The notes below the pieces were generated by a model. It was not told the DNA's origin. It worked only from the letters and a program-made list of their open reading frames with translations, and ran no database searches. Of a stretch of 64,000 nt of DNA, positions 11,675 through 23,700 are shown one piece after another. Position 1 is the first letter of the stretch, and each line of letters opens with the position of its first letter. This DNA comes from Pyxicephalus adspersus (lineage: Eukaryota > Chordata > Amphibia > Anura > Pyxicephalidae), in NCBI RefSeq assembly GCF_032062135.1, contig NC_092861.1, forward strand, positions 139,734,987 through 139,798,986, in the 5' to 3' direction. Made by a program: the position numbers and the translations under genes.

Positions 11675-11875
11675 GGACCCAATTTATTAAAGCACTGCAG
11701 GACTGAAGATAGACTATCATTATAGAAACTGGGTGATCCAACAAAATATGGATTTCTTAAAAATCATTTGCTATTAGCTGATTGATATTTTGAATCCATT
11801 CAAGGTCTGCTGGATCACCCAAATTCGTCCATGATAGTTGTCTGTACAAGTATTAGAGAGCCAATAAATCATCCC
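11675..11875. mobile_element. foldback palindrome F1
   Basis: A roughly 200-bp imperfect palindrome. The left arm starts AATTTATTAAAGC and includes GATAGACTATCAT and TGGGTGATCCA. The right arm includes TGGATCACCCA, ATGATAG and CCAATAAATC. It belongs to the same family as F2-F5, and to the subfamily with GATAGACTATC that it shares with the copy at 42314. Confidence 0.8.
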
Positions 11876-12845
11876 AAAAAGGAAAGCCATTTATTCCTAA
11901 ACTTTTCACAGCCTACTTTTCCCCAAGCAAATGTACAGAATCAGTGACTACCAACACTGTGTCAGACTTCCCAACCCTTCCATCGTGTTACATAGTGATG
12001 ATTTTATAATTGACAATATCATTATAATTAATTAGTGAGGGCACACAGGTGAATGTAACTCTTCAGCAGGCTATTCACCAACCTGGATAATCCATGTGTA
12101 TTCAATTAAATTTTGTATGTTCTAAAAAATTTGTGAATTTGGTGGCCCAAACCTACAAACTAAGCTGATCGTTGTTGTTGTTGTCCGCCCTGTTTACAGA
12201 TTCCACAGACTTTTTTTTTTCCCGAGGCTGGTAAGTGGAACAGAGCACAAATGAAATCTTTGATATGCCCCTATCTACAGCTCAATATAAAAATAACAAT
12301 TTAAATTTTCCTTATGATTCCATATACCCACATAACTCTGCTCTCTTAAAGATATAGTATGTAGCATATGTTAAATACACATCTTGTTTGGAAAAAAATA
12401 TATATATTATTCCCTCCACATTCCGAGGCAATTTTTAAAATCACTGTAAACAAGTGAATATATCCGTGTAAATCTTTATGTATGTGTATCTACTTCCTGT
12501 ACACACACCGTAATAAAGATGTACATATATACCTATAGACACATGCACATGTCATATAATTCAACTGTAGATACATCTGTGTACATTATAGCCTTTGGGC
12601 GGTCGTGAGTCTTATGGCGTTGCAAAACCTGATCAGCTGATCTGTAGCGATACTCCTGAGAAGGTACTGAAAGGGAATGACAATTTTTTTTGGATGCACT
12701 TTGGAATGGCGCAATGACGTAAACGCTTGCACACTTAAGACTTGTGCATTAAACAACAACAAAAAAAAAAAAAACTTACCTAAAATATTAGAACAAAAAT
12801 TACATAAAATATCATTACTAAAACATTCACAAGTATAAAGGAATT
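11876..12845. other. downstream DNA between foldback F1 and the presumed 3' UTR
   Basis: No gene recognised. The stretch 12590-12730 has a mixed composition, with several CG dinucleotides and words such as GCGCAATGACGTAAACG. It looks less neutral than its surroundings and might be conserved 3' UTR or regulatory DNA. Confidence 0.3.
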
Positions 12846-14267
12846 TTTATTTTCCTAAGGAGACTGATCAGGTGTGAAATGCATTGATTTTGTTGTTGAA
12901 AAACTTTAAGAAAAAAAAATTTACTGCTGTACTAAACCTAATTCAGATTTTTCCCCCCAACACTTATAAATTTAGAAAAAAAGTTTTAGAAGCGCCAAGC
13001 ACCATATTTTTTGAGCAGTGGTTTCTTTTGCTTAAAGGGTCAGTTCATGCCGAACTAATATCTCACCCACTGGCTGGATGTCTCATTGGCGGGACAATTT
13101 CTGCTTTGCGGTTCCTACATATACCTGGCTTCAACGATTATTATAACGGTTTTGTACAATATTTCTACAATTCTCCACCTATTTTATAATCTGAAGTAAG
13201 GCGCATGAGATTGTAGATGACTGGTAAGCAGAGCCAGGAACTGCAAATCTCCCCCAAGAGAACTTTTAGTCCAGTCAGCGTTTACAAAATTGAAGTTCCA
13301 ATTGCCCATTCACGTTAAGTGAATCTACAGATCTCTAGTAGTGGAAATAAACTAGCCACACATAAGGAAATCCTATCGCCCACGTTGGATCTATTTGATC
13401 ACAAGAAGATTCCTCTCTGAGCTGCTGGATGTCAGGTGGGCAACCATCATAGCAGATTTTGATAAGGGATTCAACTATAGTGGGGAATCAGCTGGAAATG
13501 ATTTAGCCCTGGTGGAATTCTCTCAATCCCGACATTGAAAGGTTACCTTCTCTGACTAGTAGTACCTTGTACATAGTGAGATGGCTGCATAGTTATGTTT
13601 GGCCAGAGTGTTAGTCCTCCATGTATGGCCAGTACTAGGATCCCCTTAAAGAAAGCTTGGTCAGGACAAAGCCAGATCAAATTATATAAGCTGCTATTGT
13701 AGTTATTAAACAAAAACAGTCCTTAAAGACAGGTAGCAGCACCTAGACTTCTTATGGCAAACGGTCTTTAGAGTTTTGTTTTGTAAGAAAATTGCATAGG
13801 CGTTGACCAAAGTCACGGAAGATGACTTCAAGATCCGAAAACAATCACGATGATGGTTTGTCCTTTGGCCTCTACCTTATGCACCTAGGAAACACCTTTG
13901 CAGAACACATCATTTTCATTTTTTAATATTTTATTCTTACACGTCCTTATTTCTTATACTAACCCAGTTTGACCCTACAAAATATGTACAACACACCACT
14001 TAGTGACATCATTTCCTGCAATCTACCATCTACACTTTTATATATTTTTTTTTTGTTTTTTTGTAGGTGTTTGTCCAACTTCCAGCTTTGGCTTTTTTTC
14101 TGGAGCCCATGGCAGGGGCTTCTTGGACAAAACCAACCGAAATCGCACATGTATGTTATGAACATCCATCCAAATATACTCTCCTGCTATTTAAACCCTC
14201 TTCCCATGACGAAAGCTCACACACCAGGTATAGAAATGAAAATAAAAAGAACCATTAGAATTAGTTG
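12846..14267 (-). other. EML4: presumed EML4 3' UTR, end uncertain
   Basis: Directly downstream of the EML4 stop codon on the minus strand. AATAAA signals on minus occur at 13930-13935 (a 3' UTR of roughly 350 nt) and 12846-12851 (roughly 1.4 kb, followed by a T-rich tract on minus). Which one is used cannot be told from sequence alone. Plus-strand open frames here (12884-13189, 13969-14271) show no family and no repeat structure and are treated as chance. Confidence 0.4.
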
Positions 14268-14735
14268 TTAAGACACTGGTGAATCTTTTCCCTGGGATTC
14301 TGTTATGGTTGGGGACTCTGTTGTTTCATTTGTTTCACTAGAAAGCTCTTGCCCGTTTGTTTCCAATTGTTCTTGGGTGCTTTCTTCACTCTGCACCTCG
14401 TTTTGCTCCTCAGGGCCATCTGGTATGATTTCTGGTTCCATTGCATTTTCTACGGGAGTTGGTGGAGACTCCAGAGGAGAGCTGACCTCCTCAATGACTG
14501 AAGGTGTCTCAGAGGTGGGGGAGCTTTGTTGCACTACCTTTTCACTTACAGATGACACACTGGCAGAACTTATTTCCACTACATTGTCATTTTGTGAGAG
14601 GGACACTTTTTCTACGAGTCTCCACTGCATGATGCTCATGTCTTTCCCTCCAGTTGAGATCAGGTGACCATCACTGTGTGTGAAGCTGACATTGGTTACA
14701 TGGCTGCTGTGCGCGCTGTACTTGTGACTGGGAGC
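14268..14735 (-). CDS. EML4: EML4 exon 23 (last coding exon, stop TAA at 14268-14270)
   Basis: Phase-0 acceptor TTTTCCAG. It begins APSHKYSAHSSHVTNVSFTH and continues LISTGGKDMSIMQWRLVEK, the last propeller blade (about residues 818-860). The remaining roughly 110 residues form a low-complexity tail rich in Glu, Ser, Pro and Thr with no predicted fold, ending GKDSPVS. The same kind of tail ends human EML4, but its sequence differs far more than the propeller does. Confidence 0.97.
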   Translation of the reverse strand, partial: APSHKYSAHSSHVTNVSFTHSDGHLISTGGKDMSIMQWRLVEKVSLSQNDNVVEISSASVSSVSEKVVQQSSPTSETPSVIEEVSSPLESPPTPVENAMEPEIIPDGPEEQNEVQSEESTQEQLETNGQELSSETNETTESPTITESQGKDSPVS

Positions 14736-17700
14736 CTGGAAAATCATAAAAAGAATTGTAATTAGATTAAAAGACCTGCAATGCTATACTAATTTTAAAA
14801 ATGTCTTTGTGTAACCCCAAATGCTACTGAGTTTTGGATTGGTAGTGACTGCAATATGTTGCAATGCAGCAAACTATCCTAAAGAAATCAACCAATATTT
14901 GTGTTTTCATTAGTCTAATAGGTTGAACATCAGTATTTCTTCCACAGCCTTGGGAAATGTGATGGATGTTAAAAGTATATGAAATAATTTAACTGAAACT
15001 GCCACTGCCAACCTCCTTCTGAACATAGAAACGTTCTAGCTGTGAAGTGAACGCTTAGCTTTAAAAATGTATAGTATGTCAGTACTTTTACAAGTCTGCA
15101 CAAATAACTTCCTATGTCAGCAACTGTAACATTCTGCAAAAAAGCTAAACTTAATATTAAAATGCAGTGCATTAAAAACAACTCCAGGTAGTGACTTTGT
15201 CTAAGTTGCAGCTGTTAGAAGCATTTCCAAAGTCTCCCCTCTTTTAGTAATCAGAATGGACATTGTACCTTTGCAGAAAAAAACTATAGGTGGCAGAAGT
15301 TGATCTGTGTCAAACATTTGTGAACATAGCCAAGAACTGACATGAACTGTTAAGAATGACTTGTTGTGACACCTCTAAGCCGGCATCCCAGCCCAGGAAG
15401 CAGATGCTGACTCTGGATTAAATTGGTTCTATCCAACTGAAGATGAAGCCATTTTTAGAGGAAGTACTGCGATCTCTGTAAGAGATAATACCTGGGAGTT
15501 GTACATTTACATATACCATATATACACTTAACATGAAAAAATGTATCTGATGCTAGATCCACTTTAACAGCTTAAGTGCAAATATGAAGAAACGTCAACA
15601 AGAAAATCAAAGGCCTTACTTAGTATAATGTTCACAGTCAGTGTTTTAAAGTTAATTTGTACTTTATCTATGTAGGACAAACAAGTTGACCTAAATGGTA
15701 ACCGCGCCAGGTATTTCCCTTCTTTGTTTCTCCTCTAAAGTCGGAATAGCAGCCAAAAAACTAACAAGTACCAGCTCAGGAATGGCTTATTTGTTTAATG
15801 GAGAAAGTGTGTAAAGGATAGACCCTATATTAGTTACACTTTACTCTCGGTATCACAGTAGATAACAGTAATTGGGGCAGGTAGGAATGGAAATCACATT
15901 TGACTATCACAGAATAGTCTACACGATTACATCTTGTAGCAACAACCATTGCAAATGTGACCAAAAAAAAGGCAGCATCCCAGATTTCTTTACCTTTGGT
16001 TTAGAGCATGGATACTGAAACAGATGGACCTTACAGAAATCATCAGCCAAAGCAATAACCTTTCGGTTGTGTGATCGCACTAATGCATTTATATCTGTGC
16101 CATCTGATCCTTCTGGCCACACTCCTGGAAGGTCAAAAGAAGAGTGTAAATTTGTGTCAATCACAAAAAAGGCTTCACATGCTACGGTGACAATATCAAG
16201 ATACAAAAATTAAAAGGAGTTGTGTAGGCAAAAGCAAGTTAACATTATGAATTACATTAAATCTTTCACCACCATTATATATTTTCCGAAAGTAGAGATT
16301 CTGCTAAGATCCATATTTTTGGTGACCATTTCAATGGTGAGATTGTGTCAGGTACCAAATATGTCAAGTCTTGGGGGTCAATTTACAAATGTTTTTACCG
16401 AAGATTTCCCGAAGTTTTACCTAGGGTTTAACTAGAATGAATGTATGAATTCTAAGTCAAGGCTGATTCAAACATTTTCAAACTGAATGAGAAAATTGTA
16501 TAAATTGTGGGTAAAAGTTGTGTGAATCTTGTGTGAAAGCCTGCATAAAAACCCCTCCAAAATTGTCTTTGCCCGTGTAATGCTAAAAAAAACTGGATCT
16601 CAGAAAGTGTCTATAAACAACACTTTAAAAACCTTTACAGCTCCACAGTTTAGAATGAACTAAAATGATTGATTTAGTATGTGTTAAGCAATCTCTTTTT
16701 ATATTCCTTTGCATGACGTTCCCTTTGCATGACGTTTCATTTGTAACTGCAGGTGTTTGGGCTTTGTAATTTTCTTTATTTACTTATTTCATTACAGTCA
16801 ATTTAAATAATATTTCATTTCTAAATTTAACTTCACGGTTATCTCAAAGGCACTGTAAAGCACCAGGAGGTGACAGGTTCTCTTCAAAGAGACATTAGGG
16901 TTCCTTTTGCAGATGCAAGTTTTTTTTCCAACCCTTTAATTGCCATGACGTGTGGTAAATGTCACTGGCAACAATACCAGCGAAATGTAGTCTTCAGTGT
17001 CTGTTTTATAAATCTATAAAACTGCTTTCTACAACTGCCAATCACCAGACTTATATCTTGTTATAATTGCTGTCAGCAATGACACTTTAGATAAGTGAAT
17101 GCATGCTTCTGATAGAGCACATGTATGCTTTAAACGAAATCTAAACGCAAAATAAGAAGATTTTTCAGGGAAGACATTAATCTAACTTTTGTCTTGAATA
17201 CCTCCTGATATATAGCAGTGCATTTCCTGTGCTATATCTGCAGTATAAAATCATCTAAAGAAAAACTGTCTGACTGCTATTCTGGAGATACTCCACTGGA
17301 GATTTGGTGACGTCACTACAGTGCTGCATATTGTTCTCCCTGCTGGAGAGGAAACTGTACTCAAGGACCTGCAATGCAAGGACCTCTGTGTTTCTATTTG
17401 CTATTTTTTTTGTATTTCCTGATACTTTTTATACCTTCATGAGTCATCAGCTCACTAGCCATCCAAAGAGCATCTCTGACACAAGGAATGGAAACTTCTG
17501 ACAATGCAGTCTTTTTCACACAGGGACACAGTACAGAAACAGGCAAAGTAGTGTAGCATCAGGCAAAAAAGCAGCAGGAAGCACCCAGGTAATACTATTG
17601 ACAAGCCATTTGTCCTCTGTTTGGCTTTTATTTGAACATAACTTCCACAGTTCAATTCCCTCTTAGGATTCTTTTCATTATAGTAAAATTACAGGTAAAA

Positions 17701-20700
17701 ATTTTGCATTTATTACAACCCCTAAATGCACAATTTCTGAAAAATTGTTTGTATTCAGCCACACATGTATTTAAAGTAATAAACCAACATTCAACAAATC
17801 TCAGGGTAACGGTACATAAATATAATAAATTAATACTGACCAAAGACTTGAAATCCTAGCACACAAGTATAAGTCGCCCAGTCAATGTCCTTGCAGTCTG
17901 AACGATTCCGAATTAATTTACAACCACTTGGAATGTCCCCTAGCACCAACGAAACACATTGTTAATACATAGGAAAAGGCACTGTTAAAATGTTGCAATA
18001 AAAGAATGCTGTAGAGGAAGTGGAACATATCTATATAGGCCCTAGCCCTGTCCTTGCTGTTCTCCAGATGTGTCCAATGCTAGCAGCATTCCGGAGAGAT
18101 GCTTTACATTCTTCTTGCAGCAAGCCTTCCATACAGTAACCTTATGGCTTCCGATGTGCATTTTAAAATGTACATGGAAGGAAAGCCTTAGAATCCCACT
18201 TAAAAGTGATGCAACTGTACAAAAGGACAAGTCAGATCTTTAAAAATATTTTAGTGAACAAGAGAAGTATTTATATATATTCTGTATTATCAAAATATAT
18301 GGGATGCTTAAAAATGTACTACTGATAAGAATGTAACTTCAAGCAGACATAAAATTCACTTGTACAGTAAAATATAAATATACATTTATTGTGTTTTATA
18401 TATTAATAAAGCACAAATATATACAGTACAGGGACTGTAAGTAAATTCAGTACAGTGCAGTATAGTGCAAATACTTACAGTATAATATTTCATAGTCTCC
18501 TGAGTTTGACATTATGTATTTGTTGTCTGGGGACCAGTCAAGGTGTGTAATATAACTGGAATGTCCCTGAAGAAAAATAGAGTGCACATTAGTTTACATT
18601 TTAATAAAGTATAATATAAATGTATGGTAAAAATAAAAGATTTAGGCATGCACAGGATTTGAGAACAGAACAGGCAAGAATATAGGTAGGTATACAGTCC
18701 CTGCAGATGCAGACATAAAATCGGATCTACTTTAGCAATAGAAAAGTACACTGGTGATGGTATCAACCCAATAAGGGGTGTAAATGCAATAGACAATAAA
18801 GGGAATAGTGAGTAGTAAAAATACATGTACTGGATACAATCTTGGCTCAGACTAGATGGCACAATTAAAAAAAAGTTTGCAAATGAATATAGAGCAACAA
18901 TGATAAATGTCTAAGAGGGCACATGGGCTCTGTGTAGTATTTATTCATTGTGCTGTCAACCAGGTATCATAACAGTTATGCATATTGTATTTGTTCAGAC
19001 AGGATTGCCAGACTTTATTATTCATATTAGCCCATCAAGCAGCATAAATCTTTAAAGAAGGCCTGCCTGATACAAAGTACAGATGAGAACATATTATCAC
19101 CAATGTTAGCTAAAATAGGTTCCTGATGAGGGTGGTTGTGACTTGGCATTAAGCTCTTATCAAGAAGGTAAGACCAGTATCTGAGAGGTGCACAGAAGAA
19201 GCCTGGCAAACTCAGAGATTACAGCTTGCTGTACCTGCTCTTTAACAGGACTTCAGATCCAAACATCTGGCAAGAGAAGATTTCTCTCCCTGTGATAATG
19301 ATTCTATATGTATGAAAACTTTTAGGAAACGCAATTTTTGCAATAGCGATCATCAGCTCCATAAGTGATTACCTGCCATTACTACAAATGCAGTTGCACA
19401 TAGTAGCGATCACCCAAATTTTAAACACTTTGCAATACAATTAATTGTTTATTAGCTGCTAATGCTACACTTCTGTGTGTAGCAATTGCTAGCCAATTAT
19501 AGGTGATGTTCTCTATAGCAAAAAAAAAAAAAAAGTGTGTGCTCACATTTATGATTTATTTCTTACAACACTTCTCAGATGGAATTGTGCTGTAACAAGA
19601 GAACACAGAGACTTTCTACTCACAGTGCATTTTCCATATCTGCTATATTTTCTTCCATTCTCTGAGACATTGTAGAGGTAAATGAAATTGTCATGAGAAC
19701 CCACTGCAAGCAGTGTCCCATCTGAAAGAAATGAAAAGCCATATGAAGCAATGAAAATGACACATAGAATTTCAAGTGGAAAAATGTCCTTCCCCTAAGT
19801 CCCCTATTATAAACATATTCCATGCACATGGCCTACCTTATGACCACCTTCGAATTAATCTCTTGCACCTGGCTGCATATTACCTTGAATGTATATCTTG
19901 CATTAGGTTGGCATGTTAGCCTAAATTCATCTACAGCACTAGTGTTCCTCCTTCCATTTATCTTTTCCACAAGCCTGCTTTGTTAGCTGAACTTTACATT
20001 TTGGAACTAGCTGCCTAGCTAGCCTAATACCTGCAGATATGCATAGCCCTATTTTCTAAAATAGCCCTGAATATCTGTACCAGTATTGGCCTCTGTCAAA
20101 AGTAACTTCAGCCATATACCAAAACACACCACAACATGACGGAGAGTGCTCAAAGTCTGCAGTCCTATAAAAACCCAAATAATCTGCTTCAACAAGACTG
20201 CATACAAAGTGAAGAATTAGGGCCTATTCAGGCATCCAAGTTGCAAGCATTTGTAATATGATTTTGGATTTTACAATGTTCAGTAGTGTGTTGCACAGTG
20301 ATTGTACATACATTGCTGTATTTTCCAAAAAGGGCAGTACAAGTCCTACTTTTTATCAGCAGCTACAACACACAGTACCCATTATCATTTATTACTGATC
20401 CTTATGATTCAGCTATGTGGAGGGTAAAAAGCATTGGAAGGGCTTCTTTCTGATGATATTAAAAAAGCATGAAGTGGATTCAATAAAGCCTGCTGAGACT
20501 GAAGAAAAAAATATAACAGTGGTCAGGCTGTATGTATGTTTAATGGCTGTGACCTGGACAAAATATATGATTACCATCCATCAATTATCAGATTGCTTGT
20601 TCACTCACCAACAGAGTATCGCATCACAGAGAGCTGTTCATTGCCATCTGTGTGTATAGAAACCAAATCTCGCGTCTCTGCATCCAGAACAAACCATCTA

Positions 20701-23700
20701 CAACAGAAGGGACAGACAATGTAATTGCAGCAAAGGGCAAAATCATCTATGTATATTATTTACATGGGTAAAAACAAGTATTTGGATATTTTAATGCTGC
20801 GCATAGAAATGTATAAACATATTAATGATATGGTAGTATAGCCGGGTAGGAAATCTCAGCAAGTTCAACCTTTTCTGAACGATTGTTGTTGACCCAGAGA
20901 AAGGCAAAGCCTTGGTAGGTTATCTGCAAAAATTACCTCCCAGTGGGAAAAAGCTATCTGTTTCTGACATTGTGTGTCATAGTCAGATATTAGATTGAAT
21001 TTTTATTTTTTTTTAATTCAAAACCCCCCAGGCAGATTAACACTTCACCATTCTGACCATTTCCAGTTAGTCATTTACATCTTTTCTAGGGGGCGCTGAC
21101 ACTGTATTTATAGTATTTCAAGACTGAATGGAACTTAGTGACTTAGTGTAACCAAGTCCTGAAGGATGCCCAGGCCATCTGCAGGAAAAAAAGAAAGAGG
21201 CAATGACATCCAGAACCAACAATAAATATTCTGGACCAGAAGACTGCAAGAAAAAGTATGTAAAGGGATTTTTAAAAATCAATTTTTAACTTAGGTTAGG
21301 GGCTGGAGTTTTACTTCATGGTTAACTTACTAAGCTACTGTGACTTTAATTGACTGCATGCTTGCTGCAAGTTTATGTGTTTAAGCCAGACAACTAGTAT
21401 TCCTGGAAGGAGATTACCAATGACAAGTTCATGCTTTCTTTCATGACAGATGTACTTTAAAGGCTGTTGTCGAGGCAAAACCTCAGTTTCAATACAAAAC
21501 AAATAACTTTAAGAATTATTACCTCCCAGAATGTGTTCCAATTGCTACTACTATTCCACTAGGATGGAAATCGGCACAGTGTCCAGGCTCCTGCACATGA
21601 CAAAAAACACAATGAGTTATTCACATCTAAAGCTGTCCACAGGCATACTAATGCGGTCAGATATTAAAACAAAACGTTGAAAGGGTGACATAACAAATGT
21701 TGAAATAAATAACTTCTCTGCACTTTACACACGTGTGTATCATATGTGCAGACAACACCTCATTCGCCCACATAAGGGTGGTGGTGTCTGCCTTTGTTTG
21801 CGGTGCTCTATACAATGCTGACTGCTGCTGAAATTATACAACTGGGATCTAACATCTAAGGGACCTGTAAGCCTACTAGGTGTGGTCAACACTCCAAAGT
21901 TGTGGAATAACACTCTACACAGATATATAAAGAAGTATTCAGTGATCAGTTCATAAATAATAACTACAGCAAGTATCACTAGCAATAGAAATAAACTAGG
22001 AAAGGCATACATTAAGTTTTTCAAGAAACCAAAAGAAAACCCAGGATTCTTAAAGCAAACCTGATCATTGCTAATTTTTAAATCCTCCCTCTAGCCATTA
22101 CAGTAACTTTTTATTTTGTTCTCCCCTGCACTTCTGCTCAAAAGGAAAAATCCATTACTCGTTTTTATGGAAGAACACGTGACAGTGCTATCCAAACACT
22201 CCTGCTACACAATATAGAGTCCACAGACCTATAAAACTTACCTTCTGTGAATCAGACCTCACAAGGGGGCATTCTTTAAAAAAACTGAACCCCCAAACAA
22301 GGGAAGTGAAGGGAGGGTTACTATATACATTGTATGAAGTCTGCATCAAAGTAAACCTGTTGGCCCTGAGCATCTTTAATTTAAAACCATTTTTTCTTAT
22401 TCTAAACTTCCTCCTTTAAGGATTCCCAAAAGGATCTGTCACAGCAGAGCAGGGTGAATTATACATCCTGCGTTAGATGTGGGTTAATAAGGGTAATGGA
22501 TGAATTTATGTTTTATATTAAACTTTTTTTTAAATACAAAGAAATGTTTCAGCAGCAATTACAATACTCACTTCTAGCAGTCTGGTCCATTCTAGCGTAT
22601 GGTCTACAGAGTTCCACAAACAGACCTGCTTGTCCTGAGCACATGTTAAAAGCAGATCCTTGAAGGGGTGGGTTGCTAGTCCCCAGAGCTCATCTGTATG
22701 ACCCTGCAAGTACAAAAAAAAACCAAACATTAAATTATTACACACAACGGTTATGTTTGCTGTAGCTAAGTGGTTTCCACTTCCAGCCTTGGTTGCAGTT
22801 CACTATTCACCGGGAAGACATCTTTATGTCCTTTATGTTCCATGTCCTCGAATTTTGTGCAGGTTTTTTCCCCACAAACATAATAGTAGATTAACTAACA
22901 CATGTATGAATGTGTCAAGGTTATAGAATACTCAGGAACAATGTGACTGGTTAGAAAGGCTTGGAAAAGGGTTGTAAAATATAATGATGGCACCATTTTA
23001 ACACATTATAGATATCGCAAAATAGTTCATGTCAGGGAAAACAGCACACCATATTTACCTGAACCTCCACCTGAAAACCGTCATTAAAAGTGCCTCGCAA
23101 AACAAAATTCCGAGATGTTCCAACTAAGAACTGGTCGGCTTTGCCTTCAGCCACAGCTCTGATGGTGCCATATTGGTCTGGAACCTGGAAAATATTTTAA
23201 ATAAATATCAAAGACCTATTAGACACCATAAGAATGCAATACATTCTAGTAACTCCCTTTTAATGTCACCCTGTCATCCCAGGGTCACAATTTATGTGAA
23301 ACATAACTGCAAAAAGAAATCCATTTTAGAAAAAGGTCTACCTTAAGGTAGACAAACACTTAAATGATTTATTATCTCCATCTGTCCTTTTACCTATGGC
23401 CAGCTTTGGAAATGCAGAACCAAATACGCATGAAAGATATTTCCATCACATTTACAATGGTGCAAAAACTAAATCACATCAATTTTCTCTGTAAATACAA
23501 GGAAATTGTGGGAAAAGTATTGGAATGCCAGGAAGCATGGTTTTGCTTAAAAACAGGCATCTGCTCAGTGATTAATATGCCTTACTTTATAAAGCCGTTA
23601 AAAAACAGACATTGATTAAATGAAAGGCATATGACCGTCTGAGAAGACAGAGCTCTAAGGAAGCATGTCCTCATTTAGGCTGGAGCTTAGAAGCACTTCC

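Noticed and set aside
12884..13189. 101-codon plus-strand gene
   Set aside because: No family, no splice context, and it lies in the presumed EML4 3' UTR on the opposite strand.
14305..14667. 120-codon open frame on plus
   Set aside because: It is the shadow of EML4 exon 23 on the other strand. Its Ser/Glu-type composition mirrors the acidic tail.
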